From NCBI GenBank assembly GCA_965217935.1, contig OZ244581.1, forward strand, positions 3,286,001 through 3,350,000: DNA of 64,000 nt, read 5' to 3'. Below are positions 23,328 to 32,218 of this stretch, one piece after another; the first letter of the stretch is position 1; every line of letters begins with the position of its first letter. The stretch is from JBBROS01 sp965217935. Lineage in GTDB: Bacteria > Pseudomonadota > Alphaproteobacteria > Acetobacterales > Acetobacteraceae. A program made the position numbers and the translations under genes. The notes under the pieces are model-generated. The model was not told where the DNA came from and made no database searches. It saw nothing but the letters and a program-made list of their open reading frames with translations.

Positions 23328-25703
23328 TTGGCAGATAATTACCGTTTCGTTGGCGGAGAGGCATTCGTTCCCTCGCGCGTTTTGCGGGAGGGATGGCAAT
23401 ACCGCTCCGCGCCGCCCAGCGACGCGGCCCCGCCCGCGGACGGCATTTGGCAACCGGTCATGCTGCCCGACGACGTGGGTATCGCGGAGAGTGACGCGCT
23501 CGATCACTGGTTCCGGCTTGATGCGGAGCTGCCCGGCGGGTCAACGCTGGAGTTCCGCGGCCTCGCGACGCTGTCGGAGGTTTGGCTCGACGGCGCGCTG
23601 CTGTGCCGTCACGAGACCATGTTCCGCCCGTTGCGGATAACGGTTCCGGGTTCCGGCGGCGGTCGGCTCGATCTATGCTTCCGGGCGCTCGCGGCAAGCC
23701 ATCGGCGCATGAAGCGTCCGCGCTGGCGCAACCGGCTGGTCGAGGATGAGACGTTCAGGGGGGTGCGGACATCGCTGCTCGGGCGCATGGCGCGCACGGG
23801 GCGGCCGGTTATCGGGCCGTTCCGCCCGGTTGTGCTGCACCCGCCGGGCGCGGCGCCGCGCCTGGAGCGGCTGCATGCGACGCTGCAGGATGGCGCCGGA
23901 ATGATCGAGGTATGGTTCTCAGGGCCGAATGCGGCCCGGTGCGCCGGGTTCGTCACGGCGGGCGGCCAGCAGGCGCGGCTGGAGCCGCAAGGCGAAGGTT
24001 TAGTTGCCAGGCTGACGCTACCCGATCCGCCGCTTTGGTGGCCGCATACGCATGGCGAACCGACCTTGGTCGAGGTGACGGCTTCGCTCGATGGGCAGGA
24101 GATGCCGCTGGGCAGGACCGGATTCCGCTCGGTTGAGCGAGCGGGCCACGGCGGGCTGGCCCTGCGCGTCAACGGCGAGACGGTCTTCTGCCGCGGCGCA
24201 TTATGGAGTGGTGGCGGCGAGGCGACGCTGCCGACGGCGCGGAGCGGCGGCATCAACATGCTCCGCGTTCCTGGATATGCCGTGTACCCGGAACGGAGCT
24301 TTTTCGAGGCGTGCGATAAGCTAGGGTTACTAGTCTGGCAGGATTTTATGTTTGCCCGAGCGGATTACCCGCGCAATTCCTCTTTCCTGGAGGAGGCAGG
24401 CGCGGAGGCGCGGTGGTTTCTCGATGAAACGGCAGGCTCGCCATCTTTGGCAGTATTATGCGGCGGACATGAGGTCACTCAAGCTGCCGCGATGGCTGGC
24501 CGCCCTGTTGCGGAGTGGCAACACCCTTTGTTTAACGAGATCCTGCCGGATTCGGTTGTTTCTCTTCGGCCGGACGTTGTCTATGTGTCGAACGCGCCTT
24601 TCAATGAGCAACGCGATGGACTGCCGCCCTTCGCCGTGTCCGCTTCGGTGACGCACTACTTCGGCATCGGAGGGTATTTGCGGCCGTTATCGGATTCCGC
24701 CGGGGTTCGCTTCGCTGCCGCCTGCCTGGCGTTCGCCAACCCGGAAGACCCGGACGAATGCCGGGCGCTCTCGCCCGTTCCCGGCGATGCCGGCTGGCAG
24801 CAGGCGGTCCCGCGCGACCTCGGCGCGTCTTGGCATTTCGACGATGTGCGGGATCATTACGTCGCGACGCTGTTTCAGCAGGACCCCGCGTCGCTGCGCC
24901 GGACCGACCCCGAGCGCTGGCTCGCATTTGGGCGTGCGGCCGTGGCTTTGTCGATGCAGTCGGCCTTCGCCGCATGGCGCACCGATCCGCGCTGCGGCGG
25001 CGGTTTGGTGCTGTCGTGGCAGGATCACGCGCCTGGACCTGGCTGGGGGATCATGAGCAGCAACGGACGTCCGAAATCTGCCTTTCATGCGCTCGCCGGC
25101 GTGCTTGGACCGATCCAGGCGCTGCTGGTCGATAAGGGATTGGACGGGGTGGTCGCGCACCTGTTCAACGAAACGGCCCGGCCCCGCCTGGTGCGCCTGC
25201 AACTCCGCGGCCTCACGCCGGGCGGGGCCGTTCAGGTATTGGCCGAGACCGAGCATGCGCTCGATGCACGCGGTCATGCCGTGCGTCCAGCGACGGCGCT
25301 GATGGGCCGCTTCCAGGACCTGGCCGGGAGCTGGCAGTTCGGTCCGCCGCCGTACAGGGCGTTGAGCGCTTGTCTCAGCGATGTCGAAAGCAAGGCAGTC
25401 TTGTCCGAAGCCACGATCTTCCCCGTCAGCCCCTTGCTGCCGCGCGAGGATGTTGGGCTGGAGGCGGTCCTGTCGCCATGCGAACCTTGGGCGATCACGC
25501 TTCACGTGAAACGCTTCGCCCAATTCGTCATGATCGATGCGGGCGGCTACGTGCCGGAGACCAACCATCTGCACCTTTGGCCCGGCGAGACGCGGCGGAT
25601 CGCCTTGCGCGCGAGCGCCTCGGCCCAGCTCTCCTCGATGCCAAGCGGAAGCGTTGCCGCGCTCAACGGCACGGCCGTGGCTTACTTTCAGGCAGCCGCA
25701 TGA
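23328..25703 (+). CDS. Glycoside hydrolase family 2 (beta-mannosidase-like) protein, nucleophile apparently lost
   Basis: A 791-residue cytoplasmic protein with an N-terminal jelly-roll (residues 1-175; LEFRGLATLSEVWLDG), immunoglobulin-like domain (about 180-270; PPLWWPHTHGEP), TIM barrel (about 275-600) and C-terminal beta domains. VWQDFMFARADYP (336-348) is the beta-mannosidase barrel signature, and SPSLAVLCGGHE places the acid/base at Glu382. Where the family has its nucleophile Glu (S-E-F-G context) this protein reads RFAAACLAFA (461-470), so retaining hydrolysis is doubtful and a binding or altered role is possible. TTG start, because the nearby ATG hits a stop after five codons. First gene of the carrier-protein operon. 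Confidence 0.85.
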   Translation: MADNYRFVGGEAFVPSRVLREGWQYRSAPPSDAAPPADGIWQPVMLPDDVGIAESDALDHWFRLDAELPGGSTLEFRGLATLSEVWLDGALLCRHETMFRPLRITVPGSGGGRLDLCFRALAASHRRMKRPRWRNRLVEDETFRGVRTSLLGRMARTGRPVIGPFRPVVLHPPGAAPRLERLHATLQDGAGMIEVWFSGPNAARCAGFVTAGGQQARLEPQGEGLVARLTLPDPPLWWPHTHGEPTLVEVTASLDGQEMPLGRTGFRSVERAGHGGLALRVNGETVFCRGALWSGGGEATLPTARSGGINMLRVPGYAVYPERSFFEACDKLGLLVWQDFMFARADYPRNSSFLEEAGAEARWFLDETAGSPSLAVLCGGHEVTQAAAMAGRPVAEWQHPLFNEILPDSVVSLRPDVVYVSNAPFNEQRDGLPPFAVSASVTHYFGIGGYLRPLSDSAGVRFAAACLAFANPEDPDECRALSPVPGDAGWQQAVPRDLGASWHFDDVRDHYVATLFQQDPASLRRTDPERWLAFGRAAVALSMQSAFAAWRTDPRCGGGLVLSWQDHAPGPGWGIMSSNGRPKSAFHALAGVLGPIQALLVDKGLDGVVAHLFNETARPRLVRLQLRGLTPGGAVQVLAETEHALDARGHAVRPATALMGRFQDLAGSWQFGPPPYRALSACLSDVESKAVLSEATIFPVSPLLPREDVGLEAVLSPCEPWAITLHVKRFAQFVMIDAGGYVPETNHLHLWPGETRRIALRASASAQLSSMPSGSVAALNGTAVAYFQAAA

Positions 25704-25831
25704 TGCGCCGGTCGGCGATCTGCCTGCAGCGGCGCCGGGAGATCGGTCTTGTGCGAAGCCCGCACCGCAAGTCCGCCGTCTTAACCCGGGCTTAGTCTTT
25801 TCGTCGGATGGTGCTGAAGGAGTATTTGAAC

Positions 25832-26089
25832 ATGAGCGTCGATGTGTCCGAGAATACTGAGGTTGCGTTGCGGGAAGTATTGGCGGAGCTGCGGTTGAGC
25901 GGCCACGCGGTCGGGCGGAATGACGACCTCGCTGCCGCAGGCCTGACCTCGCTCGCAACGGTCGACCTCATGCTGGCGATCGAGGACCGTTTCGCGATCG
26001 AGTTCCCGGAAACCATGCTGAACCGCCGGACATTCGCGACGCTCGCGAACCTGACCGCGGCGGTCGATACGTTGCGGTCGTCGACATGA
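25832..26089 (+). CDS. Stand-alone acyl/aminoacyl carrier protein
   Basis: An 85-residue four-helix carrier protein. Ser40 in AAGLTSLATVDLML is the predicted 4'-phosphopantetheine site (family D/T-S-L-x-x-V/L), followed by the acidic recognition helix AIEDRFAIEFPE. Start at 25832 is chosen because AAGGAG lies 9 bp upstream; an earlier ATG at 25808 is upstream of that site. Its stop overlaps the dehydrogenase start as ATGA. Next to an amino acid:carrier-protein ligase, it is most likely the acceptor of an amino acid thioester rather than a fatty-acid ACP. Confidence 0.9.
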   Translation: MSVDVSENTEVALREVLAELRLSGHAVGRNDDLAAAGLTSLATVDLMLAIEDRFAIEFPETMLNRRTFATLANLTAAVDTLRSST

Positions 26090-27276
26090 CAGCTTTGATG
26101 CCGCGGATGCCGGCGGCTGGCAGCGTGGCATCGGAGGCGCGGCGGATCGCGCGGGACTTCGCGATGCCGGCGGCCCAAGCGGTCGATGCCGAACGGCGTC
26201 TCCCGTTTGAGGCAATCGCCGCGTTGCGAGAGGCCGGATTGCTGGGCGCCGCGGTGCCGCGCTCGCATGGCGGGCTCGGGACAGGGATCGCCGACATTGC
26301 CGCTGCCTGCTTCGAGCTTGGCCAGGGCTGCTCGAGTGCCGCGATGGTGTTCGCGATGCACCAGATTCAAGTCGCGTGCCTGTGCCGCCATGCCGGCGAT
26401 GAGCCGTGGCAGTCGATGTTCCTTCGCCGGGTCGCTGACGAAGGGCTGCTGCTCGCCTCAGGCACGACCGAGGGCGCGACCGGCGGCGACGTGAGGCAAA
26501 GCAACTGCGCCATGCTTGCAGACGATGGTTCGGTGCGGGTCGAGAAGGCGGGTTGCGTGATTTCCTATGCCGCCGCCGCCGATGGCGTCCTGATTACGGC
26601 CCGGCGTGACCCGGACGCGCCGGGCAACGACCAAGTTCTGCTCGTCGCAGAACGGTCGCAGCTCGAGTTAGAAGAGAAGGGAACTTGGGACACGCTGGGG
26701 ATGCGCGGCACCGATAGCCGGGGCTACCGCCTGCGAGCCGTATGCCGCCCCGGGCAGGTCATGCCGGCGCCCTATGCCGTCATCTCGGCCGAGACGATGT
26801 TGCCGGTATCGCATATCGTCTGGGCGTCGCTTTGGCTCGGCATCGCGACGGACGCTTGCAACCGGGCGCGCCGCGCTGTTCGCGATCGTGCCCGAAAGGC
26901 GCCCGGCCGGACGCCGGCGGGCGCTGGCCGACTGGCTGAAACGCTCGTGATGATGCAGAGCGCCCGGGCAACGCTGATCGAGGCGGTGCACCGTTACGAG
27001 GCGGCGCTGGCTGAGCCTGAGCGGCTCGGCTCGATCTCGTTCGGCTTAGCGATGAACAGCCTAAAAGCGGCGGCGAGCACGGCCTCGATTCAGATTGTGA
27101 GCCACGCGATGCAAGCGATCGGCCTGGCGGGCTATCGCAACGACACGCCCTACAGCGTCGCCCGGCACCTGCGCGACGTCCACTCGTCGGTGCTGATGAT
27201 CGGCAACGACCGCATACTCGCCAACAACGCCAACATGGTTGCAGCTTATCGCGGTGAGGAGCCGTTATTCGCATGA
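26086..27276 (+). CDS. Acyl-CoA dehydrogenase-like flavoprotein
   Basis: A 396-residue acyl-CoA dehydrogenase fold: N-terminal helical domain (AIAALREAGLLGAAVPRSHGG), middle beta domain with LASGTTEGATGGD for FAD contacts, and C-terminal helical domain ending HLRDVHSSVLMIGNDRIL. The usual catalytic Y-E-G-T motif at that last position is absent (IGND instead), so the base is relocated or the reaction differs. By analogy with PltE-type enzymes that oxidise prolyl groups on a carrier protein, it may act on an aminoacyl thioester held by the adjacent carrier protein (inference). Coupled on both sides by ATGA overlaps. Confidence 0.88.
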   Translation: MTALMPRMPAAGSVASEARRIARDFAMPAAQAVDAERRLPFEAIAALREAGLLGAAVPRSHGGLGTGIADIAAACFELGQGCSSAAMVFAMHQIQVACLCRHAGDEPWQSMFLRRVADEGLLLASGTTEGATGGDVRQSNCAMLADDGSVRVEKAGCVISYAAAADGVLITARRDPDAPGNDQVLLVAERSQLELEEKGTWDTLGMRGTDSRGYRLRAVCRPGQVMPAPYAVISAETMLPVSHIVWASLWLGIATDACNRARRAVRDRARKAPGRTPAGAGRLAETLVMMQSARATLIEAVHRYEAALAEPERLGSISFGLAMNSLKAAASTASIQIVSHAMQAIGLAGYRNDTPYSVARHLRDVHSSVLMIGNDRILANNANMVAAYRGEEPLFA

Positions 27277-28169
27277 GCGGTCTGGTTTCAGAGATGGTGT
27301 CGGCCGGGCTGATGCTGCCGAGTGCGGCGCAGGGCGTGGTGGCGTGGTCAGGCGATTTCCAATCGGTCGTGACCGGGCTTGAACGACTGCTTGACCAGGA
27401 GGCGGCCGGGCAGGGTATGGAGGTGGTGCGCTTTCCGCCGATCATGCCGCGCAAACACTTCGAGACCAGCGGCTACATGAAGGGCTTCCCGCAGCTTGCC
27501 GGCACGATCCACTGCTTTTGCGGCACGGAGGCCGACCACCGGACGCTGCTCCGCTGCCTGTCCGAAAGCGAGGACTGGACTGGCCAACAGCGCGCGAGCG
27601 ACGTGGTGCTCACCCCGGCTGCATGCTACCCGGTTTACCCGCTCCTGGCGCAGCGGGGGCCGCTGCCCGAGGGTGGCCTGACGATCGACTTGATGTCGTG
27701 GTGCTATCGAGAAGAGCCGTCCGAGCATCCGGCGCGAATGCGCAGCTTCCGCCTGCGCGAATTCGTACGGGTCGGGTCGGCGGACGATATCAAGGCGTTC
27801 CGTACGCATTGGATGGCGAAAGCTCAAGACATCGCGGCTCGACTGGGTCTGAGGGCAGAAATCGATATTGCCAATGACCCGTTTTTCGGTCGGTCTGGCA
27901 AGCTCCGTGCCGGGATGCAGCGTGAGGAGCAGGCAAAGTTCGAGCTGCTGATCCCGATTGAAGGGAACTCGCCGAGCGCCTGCGCGAGTTTCAACGATGC
28001 CAAGGATCTGTTCGGCGGCCTGTTCGGTTTGCAGCAGTCGGATGGCACGACGGCGCGAACCGGATGCGTTGGGTTCGGGATCGAGCGGATGGTGCTGGCC
28101 ATGTTCCGCCAGCACGGGGTGAGCGTCGCCGATTGGCCGATCGAGGTGCGGAAGGCGCTCGACCTCTGA
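27273..28169 (+). CDS. Amino acid:[carrier protein] ligase (seryl-tRNA synthetase-like)
   Basis: A 298-residue homologue of the catalytic core of atypical seryl-tRNA synthetases, without a tRNA-binding domain. Such enzymes activate glycine or alanine with ATP and load it on a carrier-protein phosphopantetheine (described in Bradyrhizobium and Agrobacterium). Visible motifs: LTPAACYPVYP (Cys118), RSFRLREFVRVG (Glu163), NDPFFGRSGKL, KFELLIPIEGN, and TGCVGFGIERMVLAMF (Cys265, class II motif 3). Cys118-Glu163-Cys265 match the zinc-binding triad of the family. Which amino acid is used cannot be told. It overlaps the dehydrogenase stop as ATGA and the DUF1839 start as TGATG. Confidence 0.92.
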   Translation: MSGLVSEMVSAGLMLPSAAQGVVAWSGDFQSVVTGLERLLDQEAAGQGMEVVRFPPIMPRKHFETSGYMKGFPQLAGTIHCFCGTEADHRTLLRCLSESEDWTGQQRASDVVLTPAACYPVYPLLAQRGPLPEGGLTIDLMSWCYREEPSEHPARMRSFRLREFVRVGSADDIKAFRTHWMAKAQDIAARLGLRAEIDIANDPFFGRSGKLRAGMQREEQAKFELLIPIEGNSPSACASFNDAKDLFGGLFGLQQSDGTTARTGCVGFGIERMVLAMFRQHGVSVADWPIEVRKALDL

Positions 28170-29191
28170 TGCAGTGCCGTATCACCACTACCGAGCCCGA
28201 AGCATTTGCGCTCTCATCGCTGAACAATTCTTCGCGGACTTGGCCGGAGTCCAACTGCTATCTCGACCTCTGGATCGGGCTGCTGCGAACGGTTGGGCAG
28301 GATGCCCGGCCGCTGATGGGGGCTGCGACCGGGATGCGTTGGGAGGGCGATCACTTCACCTTTATCAAGCCGAATGCCGCAGACCTGTTTGATCTTGCTG
28401 GCGTGGTAATGCACGAATTGGCGCTTTGGGACGAGGTCGAGGCCCAGGTCGCGACCCAACTTACAGCCGGATCGGCGCCGTTGCCGGAAGTGGATTCGTT
28501 CTTTCTTCCGGACACCGGCGACTACCAGCGTCAGCACAGCAAGACGACGATCGGGATCGTCGCGATCGACACGACTGCCCGGGTTCTGGATTACGTCCAT
28601 AATGGCGGGCTGTTTCGCTTGAGCGGCGATGACTATGCGGGCGTATTAAGCCTGGCTCCTCATGCCCGAATGCTGTTTCCGTATGCGGAACTGGCGCGCC
28701 TGCCCTCGGCAGCTCCCAGTCTCGCGAGCCAACACGCCGCGGCTCGCCTCGTGTTGGGGCGGCTCAACGCCATGCGCGGTCCAGGCAATCCGGTTGAGCA
28801 GTTCGCGGCGGCGCTGCCCTTGCTTTTCGAGCGGCCGGGACTCGCGAATAAGGTCCACGCCCTATGCTTCAACACGGCCCGGCAACTTGGCGCCGGGTTC
28901 GGCCTATTGGCTGAGCACCTGGCCTGGCTTGGCAGCAATGCCGAGGCGGCAGAGCGGCTGTCCGACCAAGCGAAGACGTTCCAATTTCAGCTTGCGCGGG
29001 CCGCCCGGCGCGGGCGCTATGACCCGGCGCTGGCGATTGCGTTGAATGGCATGGCCGAGAGCTGGTCTGAAGTTGCTGCCGTTCTGGCGCTGGCCGCGTC
29101 AAGTGGCATGAAGCCGGAGCGGGCGAGCCAAACCATCGCTGCATTTTGGCGTTCTGGGGAAATGGTAATCGATGTTGAGGGTCACGGTTGA
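28169..29191 (+). CDS. DUF1839 family protein
   Basis: A 340-residue soluble protein recognised as DUF1839 from NCYLDLWIGLLRTVG near the N-terminus, EGDHFTFIKPNAADLFDLAG and the helical C-terminal half (about 200-335) with TFQFQLARAARRGR. DUF1839 genes recur beside amino acid:carrier-protein ligases, which suggests that it accepts or transfers the aminoacyl group (inference; no biochemical role known to me). ATG overlaps the ligase stop (TGATG), and its own stop overlaps the next gene in the same way. Confidence 0.85.
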   Translation: MQCRITTTEPEAFALSSLNNSSRTWPESNCYLDLWIGLLRTVGQDARPLMGAATGMRWEGDHFTFIKPNAADLFDLAGVVMHELALWDEVEAQVATQLTAGSAPLPEVDSFFLPDTGDYQRQHSKTTIGIVAIDTTARVLDYVHNGGLFRLSGDDYAGVLSLAPHARMLFPYAELARLPSAAPSLASQHAAARLVLGRLNAMRGPGNPVEQFAAALPLLFERPGLANKVHALCFNTARQLGAGFGLLAEHLAWLGSNAEAAERLSDQAKTFQFQLARAARRGRYDPALAIALNGMAESWSEVAAVLALAASSGMKPERASQTIAAFWRSGEMVIDVEGHG

Positions 29192-29676
29192 TGGTTGAGA
29201 AAGTTGGCCGCAGAACGGCATTGCAACTCACGGCCACGGCTTTGTTCGCAATGCCGCTTGCGGCCTGTGTTGGCGTGGCTTACGGGCCTGTCCCTGTAGC
29301 AGGCCCGTATCAGCGATACGACCTTTCAGCCGATGTCTTGTTTGATTTCGGCAGCGCGAAATTGCGGTCGGGCGCAGACTCTGCACTGCAGGCGATATTG
29401 GCGCAAATGCGCAACGTCTACCCATACCCGGCAATCCGCGTTGAAGGCTACACCGACAGCGTCGGTAGTGTCGCAACGAACGACGTTCTTTCAACGGCGC
29501 GAGCTGAAACAGTGAAACGATGGTTGATTGCGGCAGGCATCCCGCCACAAGTCATCACGGCGCAAGGGTTTGGAGAGCAGCGGCCGGTCGCGCCCAACAC
29601 GCTTCCCGATAGGGCTGACAATCCCGAGGGCCGGGCGCAAAACCGGCGTGTCGAGTTGATCGCATCTCCGGCTTAG
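29191..29676 (+). CDS. OmpA-like peptidoglycan-binding lipoprotein
   Basis: A 161-residue envelope lipoprotein: basic N-region with GRRTALQLTA, lipobox MPLAAC near residue 26, a short linker, then an OmpA C-terminal domain (SADVLFDFGSAKLRSGAD, VEGYTDSVGS, LSTARAETVKRWL, NRRVELI). It should anchor the outer membrane to peptidoglycan. It is the last gene of the carrier-protein operon, joined by a TGATG overlap, which ties the operon to the cell envelope. ATG at 29191 is preferred to an upstream TTG. Confidence 0.9.
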   Translation: MVEKVGRRTALQLTATALFAMPLAACVGVAYGPVPVAGPYQRYDLSADVLFDFGSAKLRSGADSALQAILAQMRNVYPYPAIRVEGYTDSVGSVATNDVLSTARAETVKRWLIAAGIPPQVITAQGFGEQRPVAPNTLPDRADNPEGRAQNRRVELIASPA

Positions 29677-29768
29677 GGCCGGGCTAAACCGCCCTGGATT
29701 TGTCGAAGACGGATGTTATTGAGTTATGCCCGTAAGGTGGGCTTCTCAGAGCCTGTTTGATCACGCGG

Positions 29769-30595
29769 TGATGTATTCGTGGCGGTGATAGGCCCGTAGC
29801 AGGCGATGGCAGTTGGCGATGGCCACGGCGTCCTCAGCGGCAGCCGGGCTTTGCTCCAGGTTTGCGGGTGAGGCGGTGCCAGCGGTTACTCAGCATGCCA
29901 AACGTGGCCTCGATGCGCCAGCGGCTGGAAGCCTTTCGCATCCGCGTCGCGGATCGTGACCTGCACGTCCACGATGTGGTTCTGGGTGGCTTGCGACATG
30001 CGCGGCCCTATGTAGATGCCATCCACCTTGACACGCTCGACGGCCCAGCCGTTCCCAGCCGCAAGCGCCAGCAGCGCAGCCACTGACTGCGTGCCGTGCG
30101 CGTTGGCGGGACCGTGACCAGGATCGCCAGCACGAAGCCCAGCGAGCACGTGAGCACATGGCGCTTGATGCCGCGCACCGTCTTGTTGCCGCCCACGTCG
30201 CGCGGTCCCGCCTGCGGACCCGAAGGCACGCGTTGGCTGTCGAGGATAGCTGTCGCCGGTTCCGGGTTCCGGCCCTGCTTGGCACGCACCGCCCGCGGGA
30301 GCAGGGCGGCGATGTCGGACCAGATCGCGTCGGTTCGGAAACGGTCGTGTCAAGTTCGCACGGTTTGCCAAGTTCGCACGGTTTGCCAGGGGCCAAACTC
30401 CTTGGGCAGAAAGCGCCACGGGCAACCCGCCTTCTCCAGATACAGACAAGCATTGATCATCTCGCGCAGATCTGCCGTCAGCGTGGCATAACCGCGCAGA
30501 ACCGGCTCAATTGTCTGCCATTCTGCATCCGTCAAGTCACTCGGGTCGCGCCGACCGTCATCCTTGTATCGCGCCCGCGCTTCGTCAGTCCACAT
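29769..30595 (-). pseudogene. IS5-family transposase, disrupted
   Basis: N-terminal part is DLTDAEWQTIEPVLR...GCPWRFLPKEFGPWQTV, typical of IS5 (DUF4096). An 18-bp tandem duplication repeats WQTVRT and is followed by an in-frame TGA. The same frame resumes at PEPATAILDSQRV and VRGIKRHVLTCSLG, then shifts to VKVDGIYIGPR and again to AIANCHRLLRAYHRHEYIT. At least one stop and two frameshifts; inactive. Confidence 0.85.
30351..30386. repeat. 18-bp tandem duplication inside IS5 transposase
   Basis: CAAGTTCGCACGGTTTGC occurs twice head to tail (30351-30368, 30369-30386) without mismatch, adding six in-frame codons just before a stop. Perfect identity suggests a recent slippage event. Confidence 0.95.
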
Positions 30596-30655
30596 TGCGC
30601 GCCTCTATGTCAATGGATGACGCGCGACTGGCTCAAATCGTCAAACAGGCCCTAA

Positions 30656-32102
30656 CATTACAGTTGCATTCTCTGTGGAGTTCTTAATCGATGGGCAACC
30701 ATGATTCGCAGGGTCGTGGATGTCTCTGGCATCGATCGAGACGACGTTGGAGTTCTGGGCGCCTGGGCATTGCGATGTAAAGCCGCGGATGCGCGGGCTG
30801 TTCACGCAGGAGCGGGTCGCGGTCTCGGGTGGGCTGTTCCTGGACGGGTTGCTGGGCGAGGAGCGGCGCAAGACCGGCTGGATGCGCGCCGAGGCGGCGG
30901 GCGATCCGGGGCCGTGGCGGCAGCAGGCGGTGCTGGGGCGAGGCCGGTGGAATGCGGACGCGCTGCGCGACATCGTGCGGGACGACGCGCTCGAGACGCT
31001 GGCTGACCCGGATGCGGCGCTGGTGATCGACGAGGCCGGGTTCCTCAAGCAGGGGCGGGCCTCCTGCGGGGCGGGTCGGCAATGCACCGGGTCTGCCGGC
31101 AAGATCGCCAACTGCCAGATCGGGGTGTTCGCGGCCTACGTTTCGCGCCATAGCCACGCCTTCATCGACCGCGCGCTGTATCTGCCCAAGAGTTGGACCG
31201 GCGACCCGGCCCGCATGGCCGCCGCCCACGTCCCTCCCGCGACCGGCTTTGCGACCAAGCCCCAGCTGGCCACGGCGATGATCGAGCGGGCACTGGCGGC
31301 CGGCGTGCCGTTCGCGTGGGCGGCGGCCGATGCGGTCTATGGCGTCGGCGCCGTCGAGCAGCGATTGCGCCGGGCCGGCAAGGGTTACGTGCTGGGTGTC
31401 GCCTCGGCGCACCGGTTCAACTCGTGGGGCAAGCCGCGGCGGGTCGCGGGCGCCGCGGCCATGATCGCGGGCGCCGTCCCGGCCGAGGCGTGGCAGCGCT
31501 TGTCAGCCGGGGCGGGAACAAAGGGGCCGCGGCTGCACGACTGGCGCTGCATCGAACTCGCCGACCTCAAGGCCGACCGCCCGAAGGCACACGATGCCGC
31601 CCCCGCGACGCTCTGGGCCCGGGGCCTGCTGATCCGGCGCCGCATCGCCGGCGGCGACCTGGCGTTCTTGTCGACCTGGCGCCCGGCGGAAACAGGGATC
31701 GCCGCCCTGGTCAGCGTCGAGGGGCATCGCTGGTCGATCGAGGACAGCTTCGAGACCGCCAAGACCGAACTCGGCCTCGACTACAACGCCGGTTCAGCGA
31801 AGCTGGGAGGCGGCCCTGGCACGGCTGGCGCCGGCACGTCTGCCTGGTCATGCTGGCCTTCGCAAGGCTGGCGGCAATCCGGCGCCAGGCCAATGCAGCA
31901 CTCCCAAAAAAATGGACGCCGCCCAGACGCAATCGCCACCAAGCCTGATCCGCTGGTCGCTGCAGGAAATCCGCCAGATCGCAAACCGCCCGGCGCAGAG
32001 GCGGATCCAGCCGGCCCACGTCATCGCATGGTCACTCTGGCGCAGGGCGCATCAAGCGATCGCACAACGCTCGCATCTATAGGAAGAAATGCAACTGTAA
32101 TG
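30656..32102 (+). mobile_element. IS701-family insertion sequence A
   Basis: Terminal inverted repeats CATTACAGTTGCATT (30656-30670) and AATGCAACTGTAATG (32088-32102) are perfect over 15 bp. Flanks are CTAA on the left and CTAG on the right; both fit the YTAR target of IS701 but they are not identical. The element carries a frameshifted transposase. Confidence 0.88.
30720..32082 (+). pseudogene. IS701-family transposase A, reading frame disrupted
   Basis: DDE transposase with Asp in LVIDEAGFLKQG, Asp in AWAAADAVYGVG and Glu in the WSIEDSFETAKTELGLD helix, all in one frame. Directly after LGLDYN a 25-bp sequence (31788-31812) replaces the usual E-T-R codons and throws the native tail (SWHGWRRHVCLVMLAFA) out of frame. 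The tail then meets an A7 run (31905-31911) in A-AAA-AAA phase, after which the native C-terminus (LIRWSLQEIRQIA ... HQAIAQRSHL) continues in the -1 frame to a TAG at 32080. The insertion makes it inactive unless frame is recovered. Confidence 0.82.
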
Positions 32103-32218
32103 CTAGCTATCAGGTTGCGGAACATTGTTGGGACCCGGTCGGATTGGCTATTATGGAGCATGCCTACCGGTTTCAGCGTCTAACGACCGTTTCAGGACAA
32201 GGGGGACCCACGCTGCGC

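Larger units (their letters stand above)
29751..30650 (-). mobile_element. IS5-family insertion sequence, decayed
   Basis: Ends GCCTGTTTGA (29751-29760) and TCAAACAGGC (30641-30650) are perfect 10-bp inverted repeats around an IS5-type transposase remnant on the minus strand. Only ~75 bp separate the left end from the stop of the OmpA-like gene. The right end is directly followed by the left end of an IS701 element. Confidence 0.78.
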
